DNA of 64,000 nt from Homarus americanus (Eukaryota; Arthropoda; Malacostraca; Decapoda; Nephropidae): positions 5,174,778 through 5,238,777 of the forward strand of contig NW_024722158.1 in assembly GCF_018991925.1 (NCBI RefSeq), written 5' to 3'. The notes beneath the pieces are model-generated. The model searched no databases and was not told the DNA's origin. It was given only the letters and a program-made list of their open reading frames with translations. Position numbers and translations under genes: made by a program. Within the stretch, counting starts at the first letter, position 1. Each line of letters opens with the position of its first letter. Positions 1 to 12,259 of this stretch are shown piece by piece.

Positions 1-3000
1 CAGATCAGCAAAGACCTTTAACAACACAAAATGCAAGACTTCTGCAGTATGTGGTGGATGCAATAAACTCAAATCACCACTATATTCTGTTAGTAACATT
101 TCCTGATACCGTCGTATATGAGAAAGATATTGAAAGGTTACAGATCAGTCAATGATGGAGGCAAGAAACAGGAGTAAGTAGTGACAAAAAAAAAAAATCA
201 AGATTTGGAATTATAAAGAAGCAGCCTTCTAAATACAAAAGATAAGGAAAATGCCCCTTTAACTGTACAGCAGAGATCTCAAGCATGTCCCAGTCTGGAT
301 TATTTCTAACACAGGGCATGTAAACACTACCTTCCAAAAAAGACCCAACATCATAAGAAAAGGTGCACAGAAAAAGCAATCGAATTCATGTCATCTCGTT
401 TATCCAACAAAACTGAGTGGCCTGAGGACCAACAACCCTTCAGACAAGGATACATAATACAAGTACAACTCATACACATTCAAAAATTTTAAAAGGATGG
501 AAAATATTGAATCCCGGCCATTCTTTAGATTCTACGACCAATACAATGGAGCATGATCAAGCTTTCACAAAATTATCAGCAGGAATGACAACGAAATGTT
601 TCACACAGAGACTTAGTAAACCAATCACAGGAGATAGTACTGTGCTTTAAAATAGCCCTAGACAATTATCAACAACAGAAGCGAGGAACTGAGCAGAGAC
701 TTCTCACCATTCTCAAGGTCCAGAACTGTTTTGCTGTACATAACGATATAGTCCACGCCCAGCATTAATTTGATAAAAGGCAAACTTATCTGCAGACGAG
801 TATCATGCCAGCAACTTCAGACTCTCCATTCTTGATGAGAACTATGAATACTGATTTGACTAAAAGTCAGGACTCTGGGTAATATGTAATAAAATTGATT
901 CCAAATCCTTGAGAAACCTAAATAACTATCGGGTTAATTTGACTGGGACCAGCTTGGGATTGTTCAGGTACACATTACACCCACCTTTCCCTGTTTTACG
1001 AGGGGTTACGCTTCTTGAAAACCACCGGCCATTTAATAAAAATGTAAATTTAAAAAATTTCTACAAGAATAGTAAATGGCAAGTTATAGAGGAACCACCA
1101 TATACCACACAGGGTAAAAAAAATAGTGTCTTCATCAACCAAGCACGCAATAACTTGACACGCCTCCACTCTGAAGGCTGGTGATCACAATTAATTTCAA
1201 CATTCATTGCGATTGTTTTTCGTGGCCTTTCAGCTTAAAAACCCCAGAGAGATAGATGAACGTTTTCTCAGATATGTTCAATGGGGAAAACAGCGCTAAA
1301 ACTAAAACGTATTTGATAAATATTACAGCAGAAAAAAATGTGTTGGTGTGAATCAGAGATATGTACAAACTTCATGACTTAGTCAATAATATTATTTAAA
1401 TTATGAGGTATTTATTACTATCTTTCTTTAAATACCTCTTGATACTCAGAAATTTCTGCCTCCTGGTATATGCGTCAGTTTTGTAATAAAGGTTAAAAGT
1501 GTCAGATTACATATTTTTAGCCCATATACAGTACCATAACCATACTTGAGGTGTTGGCTTTTCTTAACAAATTGATTTATAATTTAATCTCATCTTACCT
1601 TCCTTGTATCCTTAATTGTGGGTAATGCCTATGAAAATATTTCTATTTGATCGACTGCTCTTTATAACAGCTTGAAATTGACAATAAAATATTATGGTAA
1701 TCTTCTGCATTCAGAAGCTAATAGTGATTATTTCAGAACCCCAGAGTTTGGTCATGTATGAGACATCACTGCCACCTATGGAAGGAGTTGTTCAGTTTTT
1801 CCATGATGCCTTATCACTATAGTACGAGAAAAACTTCAGTTTGTCATCCCTATGTTTTTCTGATAGTTTTGAAGTGTTTTATTGTTTTGATCTCACCTAA
1901 CCTAACCAAATAGCCCATAGAATCATATCTGCTTAACCTAAATCTCCTAAGATTTGACAAAAATTCAGCCATACTATCCGAGATTTTAAAAACGTACATT
2001 TACTTGAGAACCCCAATAGAACGTGACCCAATCACACCAAAGATAGGCCTACCTAACCTTATTCGACTGCTCTGGCTGGCTTACACCAACATATTAAACA
2101 AGGTAACAGTTCTTATTTTATATCTGCTACAAATGAAAATATCATTGCTGAAACACTTTATGGTAATTTTATATTTTTTGAGGATGATGATATCAACTGA
2201 GCGTACGGTTGTAACAGAGGCACAGTGATTCTTCAATAGATTTGTTGGAATATGAATTACAGTAAATAATTAATTCTTCCAAGGGCTAAAAGGTCTCCAG
2301 AGATATTATAGTGTCAAGAAGATCAGTTTACAATGGTTTTACCCCACAATTTACTTCCTTGCCCTTTACACCCTGCCCAAATTTACAGGTGCTATATGAT
2401 TATAGATAACAAAAAATAAATAAAATAAATACAAAATATGGTAAAAAATTTAATTTATTCATACGTCAGAAATACTCTATTGTATAAAACGAATATTAAC
2501 CAAAACTTATAATTGGGTAAAATAAAAGTTTTTGCCCCTTTAAAATACTATCATAATAACATCTGTGGCAGCGGTGTTCTACAAATTGGGGATATTTTTT
2601 CAACGATACTTATAATTATTAGTCAAATAATATTGGGTAATATCAATAGGTAAATCCAAACTTATTGTTATCAGATCACATTGCAAACAGATATTAAATA
2701 ATTAATTATATGGTATATTAATGCAGATGCAATATATATCAAAATTATACATAACCCACAGTAAACAGTTAATGGCTATATGACCGTTAGCAGTCAACAG
2801 CCCTCTTCATTGTTAACTTCTATATATACCATTCATATATTCACCATAATCCCTGGCTATAACTCCACCATATTAATACATGTTAAATCCTGACAATACA
2901 ATATTATAGCAATACAAAACCAATTTCTCAAGACATTCATTATGTTTATGCTGAGTGTAGCACTTGGAAATTTATATATAGAAATTACTTGCTACTAACC

Positions 3001-3105
3001 ATAATTAAAATATAAATAATTATCATAAATGGTATATTTGTTGTTTATTTACATATATGGATATTAAAGAAGGAAGAAATATCAAAGGAAATGTTGAATA
3101 TCCTC
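1..3105. other. No recognised gene
   Basis: AT-rich sequence with no finger exon and no recognisable protein. The longest open frame (909-1184, plus strand) shows no motif I know. Short CCTAACCTAACC-like words occur near 1895-1915. Nothing else stands out. Confidence 0.5.
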
Positions 3106-3185
3106 TCACCTCCGTCCACGCCGCCAGCCGCATGTTGGCTGACTGGGAAGACGTCCGACAAAACAAAAATGCTGAAGAATTACCA
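3106..3185 (-). other. GC/CpG-rich patch, possible small first exon
   Basis: A brief GC-rich, CpG-containing stretch in AT-rich DNA. On the minus strand it offers an ATG followed by MRLAAWTE and then GAG|GTGAGA, a good splice-donor match. It could be the start of an unrelated gene running toward position 1, but no further exon is recognisable, so this is only a candidate. Confidence 0.2.
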
Positions 3186-3639
3186 TGAACAAAACCGCTA
3201 ACATTTTTTTTTCGCTTTAACATAGACAGATGACAACCAATAAAAACCAAGTATTTAATGCAATTTCTAAGAACTCTTTACGATCACTAAATTAATGAAT
3301 CAGCATAGGTTAATTTACTTGTGTCTTACGAAGAAAAGCTTTAGATGATACAGAAATAACAATTGCAGTATAATTTGCTGACATGACTAATCTGGATTCT
3401 ATACCCTCGCTTCCACCTCAATTTGCCCTTCCAACTACTCAAAAAAACACCTCTAACACCTGTGTATTTAATAAAGCATATTGGCTAATACCTTGATGAA
3501 AACAACAAATTCCAGGCAACAAATGATATTCGGGGCTTAACAGGCCAAATCTTTTTACTCACAACCTGTCCTTTAACCTGGTGTTGTCTTTGGTGATTTA
3601 ATTGTATTTTGCTAACGGATTCCAGGTGACTCATAGGAA

Positions 3640-3915
3640 AGCCTTGAGGAAATCCTCGAGGAAAGTCCTGGAAGAAAACCCCCCCCAGAATGCCCTCAAA
3701 GGTTTCCAGGAAAAGCCCTGAGGAGATTCTCTACAGCCTGATGAAAGCCCTGAGAGTGCCAGGAACTCCCCTGAAAGCCCTGAGGAGAGCTCCAGGAAAG
3801 CCCCAAAGGAAAACCCAGGAAATGCCCTGAGGAAAGTCCCAAAGCAAAGTCCCAGTAAAGCTCTGAAAACCCCAGAAAGCCCAGAGGAGCTCCAAGAAAG
3901 CCCTGATGAAAGGGC
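3640..3915. repeat. Degenerate purine-rich minisatellite
   Basis: Imperfect repeats of a short unit around GAAAGCCCTGAGGA and related CCCAGGAAAGCC words. Open frames crossing it on the minus strand (Ser/Gly/Leu/Phe-rich, e.g. 3631-3975) are products of the repeat and not supported as genes. Confidence 0.75.
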
Positions 3916-4642
3916 ACGAACAAAGGAAAGAAATGAATGTGTGTACAAAGTACAGTAATGTACTTTTATATACAAGAGAAACGGATTGAGATCTAGTTTA
4001 ATTATTGATACAATTTCATATTACAAGTAATATTCAACAACAAAGTCGTTTTAAGAGAACAATTAATTGCATTTCACCCAGAACTATATGAATTTATCAG
4101 GAAAATTTCTTTACATTTCATTCAAGAACTAATTAGATAAATAGGATAACCAAGGAACTAAATTTATGTAAATAAATGATGAAAACAATAATAAATAGAA
4201 TTACAACAATAACTATGTGAATTAGAGAAAATAAAATGAAGAAACGAAAGAACAAAAAGGAAAGTGGCGAAGGAGGTTAAGATAATGAAACAGCTGCACA
4301 GAACGAAGAGAATGAGGTATGCGTAATATGATGATGAAGAGAGCTAACGTAAAGGTTATGGTTGGAAAGAAAGTGGAAAAATGCAATATTAAGCTAAAAG
4401 GACGAAAAGAATAGATATTGAAAAAGTGGTTAGAATTTTTTTTTTTTACAAAATTCGCTCATTTGCCCAAAAAATAAAGGTCAAATTTGAGTGAAACACA
4501 TTATATTGTTTCACTCCTACTGTGTTCCACCTCCTCCTCCTCCCCCTGCGATTCTCCTCCTCCACCCTGTGCTCCTCCTCCCCCTGTGCTCCTCCTCCCC
4601 CTGTGCATTATTTATTAACCTACATCATGAATGCAGACCACC
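3916..4642. other. No recognised gene
   Basis: AT-rich, purine-biased on the plus strand (4170-4450), then a CT-rich tract of CTCCTCCTCC and CCCCTGTGCTCCTC repeats at about 4528-4605 that leads into the 31-bp minisatellite. Confidence 0.5.
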
Positions 4643-5620
4643 GAGCTGGAGCTACTGTAGTATGTGATCTACAGAGCTGGAGCTACTGTAGTATGTCTAC
4701 AGAGCTGGAGCTACTGTAGTATGTGTGGTCTAGGCTGGAGCTACTGTAGTATGTGATCTACAGAGCTGGAGCTACTGTAGTATGTGATCTACAGAGCTGG
4801 AGCTACTGTAGTATGTGGTCTACAGAGCTGGAGCTACTGTAGTATGTGATCTACAGAGCTGGAGCTACTGTAGTATGTGGTCTACAGAGCTGGAGCTACT
4901 GTAGTATGTGGTCTACAGAGCTGGAGCTACTGTAGTATGTGGTCTACAGAGCTGGAGCTACTACTGTAGTATGTGAGCTCTATACAGAGCTACTGTAGTA
5001 TGTGGTCTACAGAGCTGGAGCTACTGTAGTATGTGGTCTACAGAGCTGGAGCTACTGCAGTATGTGGTCTACAGAGCTGGAGCTACTGTAGTATGTGGTC
5101 TACAGAGCTGGAGCTACTGTAGTATGTGGTCTACAGAGCTGGAGCTACTGTAGTATGTGGTCTACAGAGCTGGAGCTACTGTAGTATGTGGTCTACAGAG
5201 CTGGAGCTACTGTAGTATGTGGTCTACAGAGCTGGAGCTATTGTAGTATGTGGTCTACAGAGCTGGAGCTACTGTAGTATGTGGTCTACTGTAGCTGTGA
5301 GCTGAGCTATTGTAGTATGTGGTCTACAGAGCTGGAGCTACTGTAGTATGTGGTCTACAGAGCTGGAGTGTATGTGGCTACAGAGCTGGAGCTACTGTAT
5401 GTGGCTAGCTGGAGCTTGTAGTATGTGGTCTACAGAGCTGGAGCTACTGTAGTATGTGGTCTACAGAGCTGGAGCTACTGTAGTATGTGGTCTACAGAGC
5501 TGGAGCTACTGTAGTATGTGGTCTACAGAGCTAGAGCTGCTGTAGTATGTGGTCTACAGAGCTGGAGCTATTGTAGTATGTGGTCTACAGAGCTGGAGCT
5601 ACTGTAGTATGCTGTGTACA
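4643..5620. repeat. 31-bp minisatellite, about 31 copies
   Basis: Tandem units of 31 bp that start GAGCTGGAGCTACTGTAGTA and continue TGTGGTCTACA, mostly near-identical, with a few shortened units around 4965-4995, 5290-5310 and 5365-5420. Each unit holds complementary arms CTACAGAGCT and AGCTACTGTAG around GG, so each can fold into a hairpin. There are no unique spacers between copies, so this is not a CRISPR array. Confidence 0.95.
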
Positions 5621-6188
5621 GAGGTGGAATTGTGTCTACCGGGCTATTTACACTGTAGCATCCATTAATATAGCCTAGGTTAGGTTCAGTATCTGTAGTT
5701 CATACCCTAATGTGTACTTTATTGAATTATGTTATTGTATTACAAATGTTGTTTCTCTTGTTTTCTGGTGTACTGTAATGGATTAATAAAGCCTCCAAGT
5801 GCTCAACTCTAGTATACACAACGAATTTTTACTGAACATGTGATGAATTCCCAATAAAGATCAATAAATTAGTCGAAATTGTCTCTTTGAAACCTTTTTG
5901 AGAAGTTAATAATAATAAAAATATGATCGTTTTCAGTATTCTAACACTACTACATCTCTGCTAATAAATAAAGCACATTATATATACAATAAAACTCTGG
6001 TTAACAAATCCAGGCCACGAATGCACGTCCGTAATTGAAGGTTGCGCCGTTATTTGAAAGTTCCTGACGGTAGAGACGATCATCTGTGGGCTTATAGGTG
6101 TCCCAACCAAGCCAAAAATTAGATTTTGCTTAAAATCTCAGTATAGGTACTCATGAGCATGCTAATTCCAAATATGTGGTCCACGATT

Positions 6189-6252
6189 CGATCGCGAGGT
6201 AATTAGTGGTCCTAATGATGCGATCGCGGGGTAATTAGTGGCCCTAATGATG
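6189..6252. repeat. 32-bp tandem duplication
   Basis: Two adjacent 32-bp copies beginning CGATCGCGAGGTAATTAGTG and CGATCGCGGGGTAATTAGTG, differing at two positions. Confidence 0.9.
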
Positions 6253-6289
6253 CTTGGAAAATTTTAATTACAGGAAATTGCACATCAGA

Positions 6290-6383
6290 GTATAGTATAG
6301 TACTGTATATTGTAGTATAGTATAGTATACTATAGTATAGTATAGTATAGTATACTATACTATACTATACTATACTATACTAT
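6290..6383. repeat. Inverted pentanucleotide microsatellite
   Basis: A run of AGTAT units switches to a run of ACTAT/TATAC units. The two halves are reverse complements, giving a long palindromic microsatellite able to form a cruciform or hairpin. Confidence 0.85.
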
Positions 6384-7309
6384 TCTCTGTATAATTGTTT
6401 GTCTTTCCTATTGCTCATATACTGTACAGGTATTTAATAATTTTATACTAAAGAGTCCAAAGAGCGAGTGTCAACTGAATGCATTCTGCAGGTGTGATGG
6501 GGAAGTAAAAGTATTAAATGTGTTGTACTTCTTTTATTCACAATCTTATTAAGGCGATAAAATAGACTGCTTTACATTCATGTGTACATTGGAGTCTTCA
6601 GTACACCACATTCACAAAATACTGTACAGTATAGGTGAAGACTTTCTAACACACATTTAAGGAACAGTCTTTTTGAAACATTTATGAAATAGCTGTACCT
6701 TTTTTTATTACCCGGTAAGTCAAAATATTCATTACAACTTAATTCTACATAAGGAATTGGATGCAAATGTCTGCCTTGTGCTATGAGGTTGTCCTACAGG
6801 TGTCATACCTTTTAATCTAACACAGGAAAAATTCATAAAAGGTAACAAAAATCATTGGGATAATATAATTTTACATCACAATCTCATCAAAGCATAATTC
6901 AGTTATTTTCTATTGAATGCATCTGAAGAAAGATGAGAAAATAAATGAGAAAAACTTGTAAGGAGTTCCTTTACCTGATATTGTTTGTTCAGTCTAAGAG
7001 CAGATTTAGACTAAACATCAAACTTAAATATACCTATAAAAATATGTGAATATACTACATAAAAATATATAAATATATTACATAAACGTTAAGTAAATTA
7101 CTAATATTTGATGCTATGACAAAAACTTCTTTTTTAATGTGGGCTTATTCGTTGTACATCAAACACTCAAGAATTGCTATTGATTTCTTTTTGTAATTTT
7201 GTTACTAATTTACAGTGGATGAGGACAGTACTTCACATAAATCAAACCTTCATCAACATTTAGGTATACTGTATTCCACATCGAGTGTTCAGGAAAGGGG
7301 GAGCTAGTA

Positions 7310-7344
7310 CACACAGGGTCCACCTGAGTGGTGGACCCTGTGTG
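7310..7344. repeat. Perfect hairpin, 15-bp stem
   Basis: Arm CACACAGGGTCCACC, loop TGAGT, then the exact reverse complement GGTGGACCCTGTGTG. The stem is GC-rich in an AT-rich setting. Confidence 0.9.
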
Positions 7345-10159
7345 GTCATTGTGGCAGTTCATAGCAGTTTGGGTAGTCCTATCAGGCTAAAGTCGGCAGC
7401 ACTCTCAAAGAGACTTAAAAATTTTCTAAGGTGACTTTCTTGGTGTTTTATGATTTTTAATATACAGTAGTTATGTAAAATGTAAATGATACGATTAATA
7501 ATTTTGTTGTTACTTTTTACTTTCAGTACTCGAGTACCTCATGAATGAGATACTTTTTTACTTCTGCTTGAGTACATTCTACTTTGGATATTTTACTTCT
7601 ACTTTAGTAACATTTTGCCAATATAACAATACTTTTACATAAGTAACAAAGTCCAGAACTGTTTTACAACTTTGTCAACTACTGAGACAACAGTAGAAAT
7701 AAAGCTTAACGATAAAACATTGTCATTTGGCTGCTAAACTGGAAAGTAGCCACATGGAGCACATTTGCCTCACCATGTGAATGTTACTGTAAAGACTTTT
7801 TTCTTAAATTTCCATTAAATAAAGACTTTTTTGTTGAAGAATTACAAAACTGGTTCACTAGTAGAAATTACCATATGAGTATACAGTACTGTACTGCTCA
7901 TATAGTACAGCATTTTGTTTTATTTTATTCTCTCAATTTTTCATCAACATCTGCATGGTGGGTGGATCATGCTGACAACCATTTTTATATCAAGTATATT
8001 TTTGTACTTTTGCATTTTTCATTGGGGGTGCGGTGGACAAATGGATACAGAGCAGAACTGAGGATTGGTGGCCTGCATCCAGGGCACCCCCAGTTCACTC
8101 AATTGTACATGGGTACCTAACTTTACAGTTGGGGAAATAGAGGCAATTGAAAGCAGTGCTGGTCACACTGCCTCCTTGCACGCCAAAGGCTTAATATACA
8201 GTGTGCCTTATCCAAACAGCCCCCAACTGACTGTCAGCCCTATGAGACCTACTGTTACTCTCACTCTTAATTAGGTGCCATACAATATGACCATAACCAA
8301 GCTACTCATGTAGTAGTCAATAGTCACTAATTTCCACACAATTATTTTTTTTAAACATAAAATGAAGGTTTTAAAAACATACACAGTACAGAGATAACTA
8401 TAATAAATAACAATCTTACCATCCATCACCATAAAATGGCACTTCAGAGATTATACCGTAAAATTCAAACTTGTATATGGATTAATTCTCTAAGAGAGTT
8501 AAGTGACCATATTCACCTCCTTCTTCCTTAATAACATTGAGCACTACAAATAAATGTATAATAATTTAATGTTAATACTGTAGTTGTTACAAACTAGTGC
8601 ATAATACTGCACTTGTTCTAAGTGAAATTACAAACAATACAGTAGGTTGTACTGTACTTCCTTCAACATAACAAGTGATGACATGTGCTGGTTTTGAGCC
8701 TCTGAGAAACAGCATCCTTGTCAATTTTTTATTGCTTGTGTGGGTTCACCACAATTACCTGATGGCAAATGTTGGATAAAACCAGAATGAGACCCCCCCC
8801 CCACTCACTAATGTACTGTAAACCCAGCCCAGAAAATGCAGCAGAGACCAGGGGATGGGCACATCTCTGGTGACCCAGATGCCATTAGGTATGTTAAAGC
8901 AAAGTTTTAAGGCTGGATGCTCTTCCTAATGCCAACCCACAGGGTGAGAACAGCTGGCAAGGCAGGGTTGCAACTCCCAGAGGTAAGCAAAGACTACCTG
9001 CCTACCTGTATCTTTCATGATTCATATTTAATTTCAATTGTTGCTGATCTCTACAATGAAACACAAACAGTTTGAGTAAAGGTCTTATACTAATTATCAA
9101 GCTGGTGGTCACTGTAAGTGATGTTTCTAAGCTTTATACAGTACAGTACAGTACAGTACAGTACAGTACAAATGGTTTGAGGTGGGGTTGTAGCACCCCT
9201 AGCCTAACTGTTTGGAACTGCGACTGATTTACATAATTCTAATATAACCATAAGAAATGTATGTGTTACTTAACTTCCAATATGCCTGAATGATAATGTA
9301 AATAAGTGACATAAATAGCTAACTATAATTTTAAATGTATTTTGGCTTGTAATGTACCCGATCCTTCTTAGTAATAATCTGTCATACTAAACATTCATGC
9401 CAAAAATTATGCCGATCCTTAAAGTCTATGGAAAATTGTTGAGCAAAAACACAATTTTTCATGTAAGGACAGATGAACAGACAGATGGATGAACAACATC
9501 AGCATTACACCTCCCTAACTTTCTGTTGGGGGATAAAAAAGAATAATAATGAAAAGAGATCTTCAACATGTACTGTACAATATATAAAGCTCAAGAATTT
9601 TTTTCTAAATACAAGTACGTACAGTACATCTCAATTTAGAGTAGGGTTAAATTCCTGGCAACTTCTATAAATCAATCATAAATCAAACTGTATTTACCAA
9701 TTTATTATTATAATAAATTGGGAGATACACTCCTGCAAAAATTAAACTTCTTCAACAAACAATACTATTAAATGACTTTGCATTATAACTTCAATATTTG
9801 CATGCATAAAACTTGAAAATGTAGTTGGTACACTCTTTACATAACTTGATTTTCTCCTTATTTTTTATAATAGTTGCCACCGTCAAATGAGTTACTCCTA
9901 AAACTTAACTGATGGACATCGTCTTTTTACCATCCTTCATACGCATATCACCTTCAACTTAGCATGTAAAGTTATGGCTTAATGGGGTCTCTTGTTGCTG
10001 CTGCTGCTCAATTCACTTAGTGGACTTTTTCCTGACATCTCTAAATAAGGTAAATCATTGGAAAATGCAAGAAAATGTTGGAGAGTTTTGTTGAAGCATG
10101 AAGCTGGATTCAAAAGATATAAATGGCTAGTAAATAATTTTGTTAAAACATGCTGTAGC
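7345..10159. other. No recognised gene; repeat fragments
   Basis: AT-rich. A stretch at about 8025-8130 looks like a decayed tRNA-type SINE head (GTGGACAAATGG and AGTTCACTC words, then GTACATGGGTACC), weakly supported. About 8868-8990 holds a dispersed-repeat-like stretch with GGCTGGATGCTCTTCCTAAT. A (CAGTA)n run lies at 9137-9170. Open frames here show no family similarity. Confidence 0.4.
9137..9170. repeat. (CAGTA)n microsatellite
   Basis: About seven uninterrupted pentanucleotide units, the longest run of the TACAG word that is scattered through the whole window. Confidence 0.95.
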
Positions 10160-10528
10160 AAGTCAAAGTGCTACACCATCGCTCTCTCCACCCTGGAAAT
10201 GCCATCCCTCAGTGACCTCCACCACCAAGCACTGGAAAGGTTTGGCCATGGACTACTGCACCACCCTCGCCATCGCCACCTCCTGCCACCTGCAGCCCCC
10301 CACCCACCTCGCGCAGTCCGCCACTACAACAAAATTCAGCCCATAAGAGCCCGCACCGATAGATATAAGAACAGCACCATCCCATCTATTGTTAAAATAA
10401 TAAACAACTCCTGATTTATGTACTGCACAGCCCTGTAAATGTATTCAATACATATTATATCATTATGTCTAAATTAAATGTAAGTCTGTATATTTTCAGC
10501 CACCGGCTGCAACTCTATTAATAAACCG

Positions 10529-10560
<32 letters not shown>
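10160..10560 (+). mobile_element. 3' end of a non-LTR retrotransposon (5'-truncated)
   Basis: The plus-strand frame ends in a Pro/His/Arg-rich segment and then RHYNKIQPIRARTDRYKNSTIPSIVKIINNS, which resembles the extreme C-terminus of non-LTR retrotransposon polyproteins (RTDRYKNS-x-IPS pattern). A short 3' UTR-like stretch follows, ending in AATAAACCG and a (TTA)n tail (10529-10560), as expected for an insertion by target-primed reverse transcription. No reverse transcriptase core is left, so the copy is dead. The exact 5' edge is uncertain. Confidence 0.6.
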
Positions 10561-10564
<4 letters not shown>

Positions 10565-10736
10565 GTAATGCTCATTTCCTTTAAATATAACATGTAATTA
10601 CTTTTACTTTTAACCTCTTCACCACTGATTGGCTCGTTAGCCATTTGGGCGGTCGGTCACGTCTCTGTTATGCACTATTGGCAAGTACTGGGCATGCACC
10701 GGCTCCTGAATGTATCTGAACCTGCTCCAGTGTTGG

Positions 10737-11015
10737 TCAAGTCTGATCTAGAAAGAGCTCACACTCGGTGCCTTCACAACACTCTGGCAGATTGTTCCAA
10801 GAGTTCACAACTCTCACTCCGAAAAAGTTACCCATCACAGTTTTCTGGGCCTGCGGCTTCTTCAACCTTGGGCTGTGACCCCTTGTAGGGCGAGCATCCG
10901 CCAGTTCCAGGTAAGGACACTCGACTGAGTAGTGCCCCTTGAGATGCTTATATACCTCAATTAGGTCGCCCCTTGCCCGTCTGTAGTATAAGCTAGGCAA
11001 GTTCAGGCACTCCAA
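10737..11015 (-). pseudogene. CR1-like retrotransposon ORF2 C-terminal fragment
   Basis: The 92-residue frame reads YYRRARGDLIEVYKHLKG, then a TRGHSPRLKKP segment and NFFGVRVVNSWNNLPE, the well-known tail of CR1/jockey-type reverse transcriptase proteins (RRxRGDLIExxKxLKG ... RGHxxKL ... FFxxRVVNxWNxLP). The polymerase core is absent; this is a 5'-truncated or fragmented copy lying opposite and next to another retrotransposon 3' end (10160-10560). Confidence 0.8.
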
Positions 11016-12259
11016 TAAGCATTTTTTCCCCCAAAAAAATTATGAAATGCAATTTGAAAAATATAATCAAAATAAAAAATTCATCAATAGAAATAAAGAC
11101 ATAAACTACTGTACTATACTTTGTCACAAAACTGAAAAAAAAATTAATAGTTAGAACAAACCGAGGTATATACCATGCTCCCTGCACAGAAAACAACCAG
11201 CATCACTAATGTTAATACAGTGATTCCTGTATTAAATAAGTTCATATGGCAGACCTAGTGTGCCTGAAAGACCTCAAATTCTGGTTAACCACTTAAATAA
11301 AACCTTTTGCCCAACACCTATAGCAAGTAAAGCTTCACTGCACCAATACATACAACTTCTCTCTTGTATAAGCACATCAGAAAGTTGACAACAATAAAAC
11401 AGGTCGGGAAGTTTTCTTCAGTAGGAAGGAGAAGCCAACGGCTGCAGTGGTGAGGAACTCAGTGATGCCTGGCACACCTGCCTCTACGCACCTGTAAAAT
11501 AGTGTTACTTTAACTCATTACATCACAGAGTGGAAGAAAGTACCTGAGTAAAGTCCTATGTAGTAAAATTTGGTTTTTACAAACATATTGTATATATGTA
11601 TCTGTATTTGTCTCTATATATGTGGGTACGTGTGTGTTTGAAAGAGTATGCAAAGTATGTATACTGTACCTGTATATGAATGTATGTAAACACACATGCA
11701 TTAGCATGTGTGTGTGTGTGTGTCATTAGGGAGGCTGCACCTGGTCTAGCTACAAATATAGATTCCAAAAAGGATTTGGACAAAGTTCAAAGGGAAATGA
11801 ATACATTTAAAGCATAATATTGTATCATTAGATTTTTATAGTAAATGAGGAAAGAAATTTTAACAATGGATAACAAATTTCTGATTGATAATGTGTCTGA
11901 GCCAAAATACTTATATAATCACTATACTGAACTGTATACAGTACTTGTACAGTATATTGTTACTATTGCAAATATAATTACCAGTATTACAGTAATATTT
12001 ATAGTACAATAATTAATATCATAATGTTGAGGGATACAGCTCGATAAAAGAAAATGAAACTGTGCAAAATATGTCCATTTTGCTTGTTATTATTCAGCAC
12101 ATACTGTTCTGTACTTTAGGGGTTAAAAATTATTGTACTGTACTGTATAATGATTACACTATTTTTCATAAAACTGAACACTACAGATTGATTGATATAA
12201 TAAAGACCTTACTGTACATCTCAAGCTGATCACTGGATAAACAAACCTGAGCAGTATGT
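11016..12259. other. Region beyond the last finger exon
   Basis: AT-rich sequence 3' of the most distal exon, with TATG/TGTG-rich simple repeats at about 11580-11725. No further finger exon or acceptor of the array type is seen, so the array appears to end at 12260 within this window. Confidence 0.5.

Larger units (their letters stand above)
5621..7308. other. No recognised gene; small repeats
   Basis: AT-rich. Holds GGTTAGGTT-like words near 5670, a 32-bp direct duplication at 6189-6252 and a TATAG/TATAC inverted microsatellite at 6290-6383. No coding signal recognised. Confidence 0.5.

Noticed and set aside
3631..3975. 114-residue Ser/Gly/Leu/Phe-rich frame on the minus strand
   Set aside because: It follows the unit of a degenerate minisatellite and has no homology I recognise.
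4643..5620. Regular 31-bp direct repeats, at first sight like a CRISPR array
   Set aside because: The units are contiguous with no unique spacers, and the setting is an intron-rich animal genome; it is a minisatellite.
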